From the NCBI GenBank assembly GCA_009746045.1, contig RPFO01001383.1, positions 115,098 to 179,097 on the forward strand: a stretch of DNA of 64,000 nt. The letters are read 5' to 3'. Origin of the DNA: Mesostigma viride (lineage: Eukaryota > Streptophyta > Mesostigmatophyceae > Mesostigmatales > Mesostigmataceae). The notes beneath the pieces are model-generated. The model was not told the origin of the DNA, made no database searches, and saw nothing but the letters and a program-made list of their open reading frames with translations. Made by a program: the position numbers and the translations under genes. Each line of letters starts with the position of its first letter. Position 1 is the first letter of the stretch. This document shows positions 1-8,979 of this stretch, piece after piece.

Positions 1-143
1 TAAGATCCCAACTGCTGCCTCCGAGCGAGGACACCGGATGCTCAGTAAAGTAGGCAGATCGAAGCCTTGCAAACTTTGGCCTTACTAGTGCTAACGCAGT
101 AGATCGAATCGAGCCTTTTGGGATCCCCATTTAACCGAAACCT

Positions 144-1711
144 TGTTGAGCTTCGCTCATTTTATATATGACGCGTGAACGGGCTCAAAGGGGACCGACC
201 TGCCGTAGGTAGCGTAAGACTAGCGCTTGTCACGAGGGTACTGCACCGGCCGGCCCTTTTTGTGCCGAGGCTCAGTGTGGTTCCGGAGTGCAGGCCTAGG
301 TAGCTTCTAACGTACGTCACTAGACCTTGTTACCTGCGCCAGCCGCCAGGCGTGGCGCAATTGTGATGGGCAGTCAATATACCTTGTACCTGCACCAGCC
401 GGCAGGCCTGCGTGGCGCAATGTGAATGATAGTCAGTACTTAGAGTGGTGTAGGGGACGTGCGGAGGCCTCTTTTCAGCTTCGCAACTTTATCCCAGCAT
501 TTGCTGGCAAGGTCGGCTGGCTGCTATGGCGGCTGCGCTGAATGTGAGACGATGCTATCGGCCTCTCCGGGCGTGGAGAGGCCTAGAATAAATTTCTTTA
601 TGTTCTCCACCAACCGTTACAGGCCACGGTAATGGTTGTTGGGTGGGGGGCTCTACGATTTGAGTAAAAGGTTGCGATTTCTGGCGCTGGGCCCACTGAC
701 GATTCCCCTCTACCCCTGGGTGCGGCAAGCAGCTTCCTGACACTGGGGAAGCTGCGTTTTAAGTCGGACAACGTCAGGGAAGGAGCCATACAGGCCAGGG
801 CCAGCGGCTACGGTGGAAAGAATCACAGGTGGAGGTGAATCTGCCTTAAATGTGGCGATGGCTAGCGCGGGGTGCCAGGGTAGCCCATAACTGCCAGGAG
901 CCTGACAGCGGACCCGATCTTTCGGCCTGTGGCCAGACGGGAGTTTCGGGGAGGATGCGGGGCTGGAGCAAATCTTGGTGGGAGGAGCGCGCTCTTCATC
1001 CTTGCCCAGTTTTTTCAGCAAAGAATGTTCGCCCGGCGAGGCTGCAATTCTGGCCGTTTTACCGCCTTTGTTTTTATCCTTTATGATGCATTATAGGAAC
1101 AGCAATAAAAAGTTCGGTTCAGCCAGGGGGGCATATCTATGCCATAAAAATTTCCTACTAAAACACAAGCCCTGGTCGGGGCCTTGGCTAAGCTGTTTCC
1201 AAGCCAAGGCCTTGGTAGGGTAGAGGGCCTATCGCAACAAAGGTTTCAATGCCGGGAAATCCTAGCCTCGGGGGTGGGGCTGGTGATGGGTCCTGGGCTT
1301 GTGAGAGACGGTCCGGGGGCGTAAGGCCTAATGAGCAGCCGCTGGAAACCGCCCCCCTAATGGGGGGAACGACATGGGTGCCGCCCTGCGTCCGCCGGAA
1401 AACCGTAGCGGCAACACGGGGGCAGCAGTACAGCCGCGGCAGCGTGCGGGAGGGGGGCCATGGGCGGAAAGAAACTCGGCACCAAGGTTGGCGACAGCCT
1501 TGGTGGCCAGTTAGGAGGTGTGGGGGCGACACCTTGTGTTCGAGTATGTTGGGCCCCCAGCGTGCTGCTACAATAACCAACTTGATAATGATGTGCACTG
1601 AGTTTGAAGGTGTGGTATAGGCTGTCCGTATAAAGCCTAGCACACAAAAATGTAAAATAAATGTTTCTCTTGGTGTGAAGGAACTCCAATGGACCAAAAA
1701 CAAGAAATGTA
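144..1711. other. Unclassified insertion inside the copy A LTR
   Basis: This stretch is absent from the other LTR copies (compare 17640-17700, where the flanks are continuous). No terminal inverted repeats or convincing target duplication are visible, and no open frame resembles a known protein. It contains a roughly 56-bp imperfect tandem duplication at 327-440, a hairpin around 613-640, and a TATAAA-like stretch at 1630 followed by AT-rich DNA. It could be a solo LTR or a non-autonomous element of another family. Confidence 0.45.
327..440. repeat. Two-copy 56-bp tandem duplication
   Basis: Two adjacent units both start accttgt, contain cagccg and gtggcgcaat, and end with agtca followed by ata or gta; they differ at several bases, so the duplication is not recent. 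Confidence 0.6.
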
Positions 1712-2604
1712 TGAACCTTTTTTTTTCACTACGAACCTTCTACCAACCTTTGTACAATCTTTGTATGAATCTTTCTAGGACCCTTTTTACGAACCTTTTT
1801 GTGACTATTTTGCCTTGTACATGCGCAGCATTTGGACCGGAATGGCAATTTAGTGTGAAATTTTGGTCGTATCACCTTGGTATCATTACGGCTAATGGTA
1901 GGGCAGGCCCTGCCCGAAATTAGACGATCTCTTTAGGTTTTACTCATCCTTGCTACTCCAAGATGATTTAGCAAGTAGGGGAGACCCTTCCCTTAATTGG
2001 CTGTATTTGAAATTGCAAAATTTGGTGGTATATTGCCTGCTTTTGACCCAGCAAAGCGGGCAGATTTTAGTCGTCAATTTATAACCAAATTGCGTGAACT
2101 GTTTTGAATTCACGCAGTGCTAGTGTCCCTGATTCGATTAAATTGCTGAGGAATATTGTAGGAATAGTGTCTTGGCTTGGCTCGCCCAGTTAGGCTTTGC
2201 CTGTGTGGTTTTGTCCCATTTTTCTCACGAGACGACTACGAGCCAGGCAGCCGAAGGTCGCCAGCATTTTGATTTCAGTTTTTCTCCCATTGGTGAAGGG
2301 CCAAAGTGGTGAAGGCCCCACGACTGCGACGTCCCAGCCACGACCTCAGGGTGGCCAGCATTCCCCCACTTTACAGGGGAAATGCTGCCAAATCTTTACT
2401 AAAAATAGGTGGTAACTGTGCTGGGGGTTACGGGTTAGTATCACACCGTTAACCGAGTGGTGTGATTGCCTGCGCTGCTTGTCTGAAACAAGCTCTTGCT
2501 GCTCCCCCCCTGAGCAAACCTACCCACATTGCACGCGACCCCTTTGGCCCTTTCACTAAGGTATGTGTTCATGAGTAGACTGCTACTAGTAATATGGTAG
2601 CAGA

Positions 2605-3036
2605 ATGCGTGTGACCCAATTTTCTCATTCTTCCCAATCCTCTGCATCCCATAATAGGAAACGAGTACCCCGTGATCTTAGCTCCATTTGGCGTCCCCGC
2701 GGTACGGGTAGCAGTTATCCCTTCAATGCTGTAATCACCCCTACGTTTGCAGGTATAGTCTTTAGCTGGGTCACAGCAAAAAACATTACCTCAGGGATCC
2801 CACAGTGTGAATACCCAGGGTTCTACTCATTAGATTCTGCGTATGAGTACCTTATAGATAACCTTCGTGCTCCAGAAGGACTCCATAGGCGTGGGCACCC
2901 GGTCATCAATCCTGTTCGTTGTGCCTCACGTACCCGTGTTAGTATCCCTTCTCCGGAATTGTGTCCCTCTCACGCTTTGTCCCAAGTTGCTAGACAAGTG
3001 GGACCATGGTCCATGCCTTTTACGGCATCTACTTAG
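2605..3036 (+). CDS. Retroelement ORF1, RNase H1 N-terminal/viroplasmin-like domain (copy A)
   Basis: A 143-residue ORF. Residues about 39-86 follow the pattern of the RNase H1 N-terminal hybrid-binding domain (also called the viroplasmin domain): Y-x-F-x-A-V, a G-I-V-x-S-W core, then C-x-Y-P-G-F-x-S-x-x-x-A-x-x-Y-L. In that family the domain binds RNA/DNA hybrid or double-stranded RNA. The N-terminus is Ser-rich and basic; the C-terminus is Pro/Arg-rich without a known fold. No RNase H catalytic domain follows. The same protein is encoded at 8524-8979 and, frameshifted, at 15368-15824, so selection kept it in several copies. It is the first ORF after the LTR and lies 253 bp before ORF2. The domain call is by pattern and needs a profile search. 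Confidence 0.65.
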   Translation: MRVTQFSHSSQSSASHNRKRVPRDLSSIWRPRGTGSSYPFNAVITPTFAGIVFSWVTAKNITSGIPQCEYPGFYSLDSAYEYLIDNLRAPEGLHRRGHPVINPVRCASRTRVSIPSPELCPSHALSQVARQVGPWSMPFTAST

Positions 3037-3288
3037 GGTAGTATAAGGGTGACGCGTGCCAGCAGTCACCCCCCCCTTACTTGGTCGTTAGCAGTATAGG
3101 GGAAATAGATAGGCCATGACATGGAGGCATGCAGTAGACCTGAGCTCTGCTATCCATCTTCTTTTAATTTGTTTCTAATTTTCTATCGCCAGATTCTTTC
3201 TTAGAGGCCTAAAAGTCTCAAGTCACTGACCCAAGTGTGCTTGATTTTTATTTTCTGACGCTACCTTACCCAAAAATGGTGCTCCGGT

Positions 3289-3810
3289 ATGGGGCTCCCC
3301 TTTCCCCGTAAGGGATTAACCCCATACAAAATCGACAGTCTTACACTGGAAAACGCCTACCCTGGCGATAAAGCTCGCCAATTAACGACCCGGTACCGCG
3401 CGGCGGTCAAGCTCATTCGTAAACGAGTGCGCGACTACGGAGAGTCGTATCATCAGAGCGGCCACGCCCACTTGGTTTACCGCGCACTTTTCTCCCACGA
3501 GGACGACGCAAGTCTTCCTCCATTTGTGAAACCCGAGGCCCCCAACGTCCTAGCGTCGTTTATACTCCCACAGTCATGCCCGGCCGGCCCGCCTCGGCGT
3601 ACTGCCATTCGCACCATTGGCGGCGTATGCTTGGTTCGTAGTATCCGGGTCATTAACGCTGTCGCGAGCGCCGCACGCCGGGAGACCGTCTCTCCGGCCG
3701 ATAGCCTGGAGCATGCCCCGACGAGTGACCTCAGTGTTTTTCGTGGCGAGGTTCACGTGCGCCATGCCTGTGATGGTCCAATGACGGACCACATCGATAT
3801 CGAGAACTAG
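3289..3810 (+). CDS. Retroelement ORF2, unknown (copy A)
   Basis: A 173-residue ORF I do not recognise. It is conserved as 7766-8287 (173 residues) and 14635-15132 (165 residues), always between ORF1 and gag. The first 75 residues are best conserved: a start MG-x-PFPR, an acidic/hydrophobic stretch SLTLENAYPGDKAR, then a basic amphipathic helix-like run with repeated R and K, then YGESYH and LVYRALFSHEDDASLPPF. The C-terminal half is variable and Arg-rich. No Cys/His cluster, membrane segment or catalytic motif is seen. Its fixed position suggests a structural or RNA-binding role, which is inference only. Confidence 0.55.
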   Translation: MGLPFPRKGLTPYKIDSLTLENAYPGDKARQLTTRYRAAVKLIRKRVRDYGESYHQSGHAHLVYRALFSHEDDASLPPFVKPEAPNVLASFILPQSCPAGPPRRTAIRTIGGVCLVRSIRVINAVASAARRETVSPADSLEHAPTSDLSVFRGEVHVRHACDGPMTDHIDIEN

Positions 3811-3860
3811 GTAACGCCTTGATCATTTCCTTCCATATAGCAGACCCCTTGTGGTTTCCT

Positions 3861-3959
3861 ATATTTGTCTAACCTTTTGTGTAATTATTTTTCTAATGAG
3901 ATTAGCATAGTACTCCGTGGCATGCCTTTGCGCATGACACGCAAGTACTTACTTACTTA
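3861..3959. mobile_element. Short SINE-like insertion with 13-bp target duplication
   Basis: Ninety-nine bases absent from copies B and C, flanked by the direct repeat cttgtggtttcct at 3848-3860 and 3960-3972. It ends in a (CTTA)n tail. The same sequence recurs inverted at 48595-48690 and partially at 52222-52262. A long duplication plus a simple tail suggests target-primed reverse transcription, so a very short SINE is the best guess; no clear A or B box is visible. Confidence 0.65.
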
Positions 3960-4057
3960 CTTGTGGTTTCCTCATGCATCAAGGATAATATTCTGTGGCC
4001 TCCCGAAGGGAGCACGTTATTAATTAATTCATTATTTAATCGTAAGCCCCTTCTTGC

Positions 4058-4312
4058 TTGTATAAGCAAATGGCCGATCATAGTCAGCATCGGCCTAGGC
4101 AGGCAGGAGTAGACAATGTAGACGCTGTGAGTCAGCGTACCCGTTCCCATCAGGCCGGCCAACCCCAGGCACGGCCCCCTCAACCTGTCCCCGCACCGGC
4201 TGCTAGTGTCGCCCCACCCGGGATAGCTCCTGTTAATGCTAGGGCACCGGTCCGATCCCCTGCGGTGTTCATCCCAAGGCAACAATTTCATGGTAGAGTG
4301 ATCAGCGTGTGA
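4058..4312 (+). pseudogene. gag: Truncated Gag N-terminus (copy A)
   Basis: Reads TTG-TAT-AAG-CAA-ATG where copies B and C have ATG-CAT-AAA-CAA-ATG, so the first start is lost; the second ATG (4070) remains. Homology to the copy C Gag covers MADHSQ to about residue 70 (Pro-rich linker). The frame then runs into 3' UTR sequence and stops at 4312. The Gag core and zinc knuckle are deleted. Confidence 0.75.
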
Positions 4313-4927
4313 CAGTTCGCCGCTGAAAGCGGAGAAAACAAACAAGTATTTTTAGAGTTAGCTTGTGCCGATCGGAGGGGACCGGCCCGGTCACCGTCCG
4401 TTCGGTGTGTTAGAAGTATAGTCGTGGCACACTATTTTGTATACTTCTGAGCCGACCAAGAGTCGTCAGATATTTGTGTGAGTGTGCTGAACGACCCCCA
4501 AGTGTGTGTTCCATGTTTGTTAAGGGCCGGTTGGCCCGGTGCCTGTTCGTGTGTGGTCAAGAGACAAGCGGTAGCGCGTGGCGCCGAACGCGTGCGTCGC
4601 CGCCACCACGCGTTTGTCATGGTAGATTGATGGGGAAGGTGGCCCAACCTTCCCACACGTTCATGGTCCTGAGCCTGCGACATACCTTTTAGTTCTTCAC
4701 CCTTGTCCCGACTAGTTGGCCCGGAATCACTGAATATTTATTAATGAAATGAAGACGTTGGCGCGAGCAATTTCAAGTTGCAACCCATTGTCCGACGGGT
4801 TAAGACTCTTTCGTGATACCTTGATCAGGATCCGACCTGGGTCTGGTCATAGGTCGCGGACGTAACATTGGACTCGGAGGAGCGCATGTGCTGGACAACA
4901 CAGGGCTGCAAACGGCCAAACACCGCA
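4313..4927 (+). other. 3' untranslated region of copy A
   Basis: Homologous in inverse orientation to 7118-7427 (copy B) and 11966-12630 (copy C). Contains the conserved block cccaaccttcccacacgttc near 4646. No coding potential is recognised. Confidence 0.65.
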
Positions 4928-5291
4928 GTTGTTACGTCGCGTAACAATTCGTTGTAGTTACGGACGTAAATTAGGTCCCTTGCCTCGGTTGTCCCTAGGT
5001 TTATGTGTAGATCCAACTGGGACACTATTGTCCCCGTAACAGTACTGTGGTACATTGGGTGCTTTTGGGCGCCGCGCCGCGTACTTTAGTAGTGGTCCTT
5101 ATCCTTTGGTAAAATGTAGTGGACCAGCATGCAGCTGTGTCTGTGCCGGTGCATCTGTAGGCGAGGGCCATGTCGGCCCGAGCATGGTGGACCGTTGGTG
5201 ACCATTTATGCACGTTCTACCCCTCGTGTGATCACTCGGCGTGTGTTAAATGAATTAACACATATTAGCTTGGGTCATGGCAGTGTAGTTG
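4928..5291. other. Unique 364-bp segment between copy A and the palindrome
   Basis: Begins exactly at the expected 3' LTR start and ends at the outer edge of the palindrome left arm. It has no counterpart beside the right arm. Short inverted motifs occur (ttgttacgtcgcgtaacaa at 4929-4947). No gene is recognised. Confidence 0.4.
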
Positions 5292-5339
5292 TGTTTCCTT
5301 CCTCTATTCCTGGAGTAAACGGGTTTGTGTAAATGGCTT

Positions 5340-5639
5340 ATGGCGTATTACAGTAATACTTACGTAAGTGCACTGAGATCTGGATCGTCTCGTTCGTCTT
5401 TCGCTAGGGGTTTAACTAGAGGCGGCCTTACTAGTTTAGGTAGCATTAGGCCAGGTAGAGGTAGAAGTTGCGGTAGAGGTTTGAGACCTAACAATGGACT
5501 CGGAGGAATTTTAGGTAGAGAGCGAGACGACGATCCCCTGCAACATACGTCATTGAATCAACCCTTCCGCGTCCGGGAAAATGAAGACGACACCTACTTG
5601 ACAGGTAATGGGCGGGTCGCCTGCAAGCTGGGGGGGTAG
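5340..5639 (+). CDS. Arg/Gly-rich small ORF in palindrome left arm
   Basis: About 99 residues from ATG 5340. Residues 12-60 are rich in Arg, Gly and Ser with RG and GRGR stretches, resembling RNA-binding RGG regions; the C-terminal third is acidic and polar. The same ORF lies on the other strand at 6739-7038, differing at one codon (Cys/Gly). It precedes the viroplasmin-like ORF at 6008. Function unknown; it may belong to a relative of the A-D retroelement family. Confidence 0.4.
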   Translation: MAYYSNTYVSALRSGSSRSSFARGLTRGGLTSLGSIRPGRGRSCGRGLRPNNGLGGILGRERDDDPLQHTSLNQPFRVRENEDDTYLTGNGRVACKLGG

Positions 5640-6007
5640 TGCTGCCCGATTCGGGACACGCCCTGCCTAGAAGATAGACCTGCTCGAAGCGGAAAATCCT
5701 TTTATAGATAGCTCCTTTCCCTCGTTTTGTTTTCCTGAGAAATGTTGCTTACTGTCGTAGATAGGTGATGGTTTCGGTTCGGCGTTAGTGAGACGATTAG
5801 CGTCTTGGTAGGTTCCACCTTTTCCTTCGTGCTGCTGTTCATTAGACGGCCGCACCCGCAGAAATTCACTGGGTCGCTGATTTTAGGACTACGAGCGCTG
5901 GACCATTGCCGTCCTCGTAATTGCGGTGATCCAGATAACCCAGCTAAGTCGACTCCTACCCCTTCCACTCCTATCGTGACTACTCAAGACCAACAAGGTG
6001 CGTTACC

Positions 6008-6316
6008 ATGAGCCAGCGGCGATCTTTTACTGCTCCTTCCCATTCTTCTAGCGATAATAGTCTAGCTAAATATTACGTAGTGATTACGCCTCAATGGTCC
6101 TCCATTTTCCTTTCTTGGTCCGACGCTAGGAAGATAGTCCAGAACCGTGTATACAACGTAATTAGGTATAAGAAATTTATGACCTTCGAAGAAGCTCAGC
6201 AGTTCCTTATACCTAATTACGTTGTATACACGGTTCTGGACTATCTTCCTAGCGTCGGACCAAGAAAGGAAAATGGAGGACCATTGAGGCGTAATCACTA
6301 CGTAATATTTAGCTAG
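6008..6316 (+). pseudogene. Viroplasmin-like ORF broken by the palindrome centre
   Basis: Residues 1-55 are encoded by the left arm, 56-66 by the loop, and 67-102 by the inverted copy. The domain pattern KYYVVITPQWSSIFLSW followed by RYKKFMTFEEAQQFL matches the RNase H1 N-terminal/viroplasmin domain and is a distant paralogue of ORF1 in copies A-C (similar Ser-rich N-terminus). The match runs through the loop and ends at about residue 67, so everything after that is antisense of the gene itself. This shows the + strand direction is ancestral at the centre. Confidence 0.65.
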
Positions 6317-6370
6317 ACTATTATCGCTAGAAGAATGGGAAGGAGCAGTAAAAGATCGCCGCTGGCTCAT
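6062..6370 (-). pseudogene. Mirror copy of the broken viroplasmin-like ORF
   Basis: Right-arm copy of the ORF at 6008-6316. Its first 55 residues are identical, but the loop read from this strand gives ELLSFFEGHKF, which does not fit the domain pattern. So this arm is the duplicated one. Confidence 0.65.
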
Positions 6371-6738
6371 GGTAACGCACCTTGTTGGTCTTGAGTAGTC
6401 ACGATAGGAGTGGAAGGGGTAGGAGTCGACTTAGCTGGGTTATCTGGATCACCGCAATTACGAGGACGGCAATGGTCCAGCGCTCGTAGTCCTAAAATCA
6501 GCGACCCAGTGAATTTCTGCGGGTGCGGCCGTCTAATGAACAGCAGCACGAAGGAAAAGGTGGAACCTACCAAGACGCTAATCGTCTCACTAACGCCGAA
6601 CCGAAACCATCACCTATCTACGACAGTAAGCAACATTTCTCAGGAAAACAAAACGAGGGAAAGGAGCTATCTATAAAAGGATTTTCCGCTTCGAGCAGGT
6701 CTATCTTCTAGGCAGGGCGTGTCCCGAATCGGGCAGCA

Positions 6739-7038
6739 CTACCCCCCCAGCTTGCAGGCGACCCGCCCATTACCTGTCAAGTAGGTGTCGTCTTCATTTT
6801 CCCGGACGCGGAAGGGTTGATTCAATGACGTATGTTGCAGGGGATCGTCGTCTCGCTCTCTACCTAAAATTCCTCCGAGTCCATTGTTAGGTCTCAAACC
6901 TCTACCGCCACTTCTACCTCTACCTGGCCTAATGCTACCTAAACTAGTAAGGCCGCCTCTAGTTAAACCCCTAGCGAAAGACGAACGAGACGATCCAGAT
7001 CTCAGTGCACTTACGTAAGTATTACTGTAATACGCCAT
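6739..7038 (-). CDS. Mirror copy of the Arg/Gly-rich small ORF
   Basis: Right-arm counterpart of 5340-5639, identical except one Gly for Cys in the RG-rich run. It is unlikely to have an independent function. Confidence 0.35.
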   Translation of the reverse strand: MAYYSNTYVSALRSGSSRSSFARGLTRGGLTSLGSIRPGRGRSGGRGLRPNNGLGGILGRERDDDPLQHTSLNQPFRVRENEDDTYLTGNGRVACKLGG

Positions 7039-7438
7039 AAGCCATTTACACAAACCCGTTTACTCCAGGAATAGAGGAAGGAAACAGCAGTGATGAATAA
7101 TGAAAATGACTTCAATGCGGTGTTTGGCCGTTTGCAGCCCTGTGTTGTCCAGCACAGGCGCTCCTCCGAGTCCAATGTTACGTCCGCGACCTATGACCAA
7201 ACCTGTGTCGGATCCTGATCAAGGTATCACGAAAGAATCTTAACCCGTCGGACAGTGGGTTGCAACTTGAAATTGCTCGCCAACGTCTTTATTTCATTAA
7301 TATATATTCGGTGATTCCGGGCTAACCAGTCGGGACAAGGGTGAAGAACTAAAAGGTATGTCGCAGGCTCAGGACCATGAACGTGTGGGAAGGTTGGGCC
7401 ACCTTCCCCATCAATCTACCATGACAAACCCTAAACAG

Positions 7439-7675
7439 TCAGGTAAGGTGTAGAGTGGGCTCGGGAGCCGCAGGGGATTGGTTTGCTGCCCTGTCATTAA
7501 TAGGAGCGGTCTCGGGTGGGACTACACTAGCAGCCGGTGCAGGGACAGGCTGAGGGGGCTGTGCCTGGGGTTGGCCGGCCTGATGAGAACGGGTACGCTG
7601 ACTCACAGCGTCTGCATTGTCCACTCCTGCCTGCCTAGGCTGATGTTGACTATGATCGGCCATTTGTTTATGCAC
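7439..7675 (-). pseudogene. gag: Truncated Gag N-terminus (copy B)
   Basis: Starts MHKQMADHSQ as in copy C and is nearly identical to it for about 78 residues of Pro/Gln-rich linker, then ends at TGA shortly after the deletion point. It lacks the Gag core and the CCHC knuckle. Confidence 0.75.
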
Positions 7676-7765
7676 GCAAGAATTTAATTACTATTAGTTA
7701 TTGAATTAAACACAAGGGGTCTCACTAGTGCTGCTATGTAGAAGGAAGAGCGGTCAAGACGTTAT

Positions 7766-8287
7766 CTAGCTCTCGATATTTACGGGGTCCGTCATTGAAT
7801 CGTCTGAGGTACGGTGCACGTACTCCTCGCCGCCGAAAACAGTGAAGTCACTAGTTGGGGCAGGCTCCAGGCTATCGGCCGGAGAGATGGTCTCCAAGCG
7901 TGCAGGGCGCGCGATAGCTTTAATGATCCGGATACTGCGAAGGTAGTACACGCCGCCAATGGTGCGAATGGTAGTACGCCGAGGCGGGCTGGCCGGGCGC
8001 GACTGCGGGAGTACCAGTGACGCTAACGCGTTAGGGGCCGCGGGTTCCACAAAAGGAGGAAGACTTGCGTCGTCCTCGTGGGAGAAAAGTGCGCGGTATA
8101 CCAGATGGGCGTGGCCGGTGTGATGATACGACTCGCCGTAGTCGTGCACTCGTCTGCGAATGAGCTTGACAGCCGCGCGGTACCGGGTCGTTAACTGGCG
8201 AGCTTTATCGCCAGGGTAAGCGTTTTCCAGTGTAAGACTGTCGATTTCATTTGGGGTAAATCCCCTACGAGGAAAGGGGACCCCCAT
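7766..8287 (-). CDS. Retroelement ORF2, unknown (copy B)
   Basis: A 173-residue homologue of 3289-3810 and 14635-15132. Conserved MG-x-PFPR start, LTLENAYPGDKARQLTTRYR, YGESYHH and LVYRALFSHEDDASLPPF. No known domain. It is open from start to stop, without frameshift. Confidence 0.55.
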   Translation of the reverse strand: MGVPFPRRGFTPNEIDSLTLENAYPGDKARQLTTRYRAAVKLIRRRVHDYGESYHHTGHAHLVYRALFSHEDDASLPPFVEPAAPNALASLVLPQSRPASPPRRTTIRTIGGVYYLRSIRIIKAIARPARLETISPADSLEPAPTSDFTVFGGEEYVHRTSDDSMTDPVNIES

Positions 8288-8523
8288 GCTGGATCACCAT
8301 TATTGGGGTACAGTAGCGACACGAAATAAAAATCAAGCACACTGGGGTCAGTGACTTGATGATTTTAGGCCTCTAAGAAAGAAGTAGGCCAAAACAAATT
8401 AGAAACAATTAAACATTATTTAATTAAGCAACACTACTCGGGTCTACCGCCTGCATCCTTATCATGGCCTGTTTATTTTCCCTTCATCAGTACTGCTAAC
8501 CACCCAATAAGGGGCGGGGGTGA

Positions 8524-8979
8524 CTACTGGCACGCGTCACCCTTGTACTCCCTAACTAGATGTCGTAAAAGGCGGGACGAATGTCCTACTTGTCTAGTGA
8601 CTTGTGACAGAACAGGGGAGGGACACGGTTCAGGAGACGGAATGGCACGGGTACGTCGAACACGGCGAGTAGGGTTGGTGACCGGGTGCCCACGTCTATG
8701 GAGTCCTTCTGGGGCACGCAAGTTATCTATAAGGTATTCATATGCTGCATCCAATGAGTGGAACCCTGGGTATTCACACTGTGGGATCCCTGAGGTTATG
8801 TTACTGGCTGTAACCCAACTAAGTACTATGCCTGCAAACGTAGGGGTGATTACAGCATAGAAGGGGTAGTTACTACCTGTACCGTTGGGACGCCAAATGG
8901 AACTAAGGTCACGGGGTACTCGTTTCTTACTATGGGATGCAGAGGATTGGGAAGAGCTAGCAGATTGGGGCACACGCAT
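8524..8979 (-). CDS. Retroelement ORF1, viroplasmin-like domain (copy B)
   Basis: A 151-residue intact homologue of 2605-3036. The domain core YPFYAVITPTFAGIVLSW, then C-x-Y-P-G-F-x-S-L-D-A-A-Y-E-Y-L, spans about residues 39-86. The C-terminus (HLVREYKGDACQ) is longer than in copy A and shared with copy C, so it is probably the ancestral end. Confidence 0.65.
   Translation of the reverse strand: MRVPQSASSSQSSASHSKKRVPRDLSSIWRPNGTGSNYPFYAVITPTFAGIVLSWVTASNITSGIPQCEYPGFHSLDAAYEYLIDNLRAPEGLHRRGHPVTNPTRRVRRTRAIPSPEPCPSPVLSQVTRQVGHSSRLLRHLVREYKGDACQ

Larger units (their letters stand above)
1..2368 (+). mobile_element. 5' LTR of retroelement copy A (interrupted)
   Basis: Reverse complement of the LTR at 16973-17893 (copy D) with the same block order: the cttcgatctgcc / gttagcac region near 55-115, the fragment at 1712-1925, then a run ending in ccagcattccccca at 2368. 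The start lies outside the window. Homology breaks near 143 and resumes near 1712, so about 1.57 kb of foreign DNA splits it. Direct LTR boundaries were set by comparing three copies: they read TGAAGTC at the 5' end and CCCCCA at the 3' end in element orientation. Confidence 0.75.
2369..4927 (+). mobile_element. Internal region of retroelement copy A, gag-deleted
   Basis: Order from the LTR: leader, ORF1 (2605-3036), ORF2 (3289-3810), Gag N-terminus (from 4058), then directly the 3' untranslated region homologous to 12630-11966 of copy C. Most of gag is missing: homology to Gag stops near codon 70 and resumes beyond the gag stop. At 4928, exactly where the 3' LTR should begin with TGAAGTC, the sequence changes to unrelated DNA. 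There is no pol. The copy is non-autonomous and dead. Confidence 0.75.
5292..7086. repeat. Near-perfect palindrome, 881-bp arms, 33-nt loop
   Basis: Left arm 5292-6172 and right arm 6206-7086 pair without any indel (position x pairs with 12378 minus x). I found one mismatch (5469 T against 6909 C). The loop is 6173-6205. Each arm carries an RGG-like ORF and the first 55 codons of a viroplasmin-like ORF. The flanking retroelement copies A and B are also inverted relative to each other but far more diverged, so the palindrome is younger than them or has been kept identical by gene conversion. Confidence 0.95.

Noticed and set aside
1188-1703. ORFs of 110-171 codons in the insertion in the copy A LTR
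   Set aside because: Overlapping frames on both strands, no domain, and composition that follows local GC.
5702-5968. Antisense ORFs in the palindrome arms (88 and 62 codons, with mirror copies)
   Set aside because: They overlap the sense ORFs, show no domain, and their duplication follows from the palindrome.
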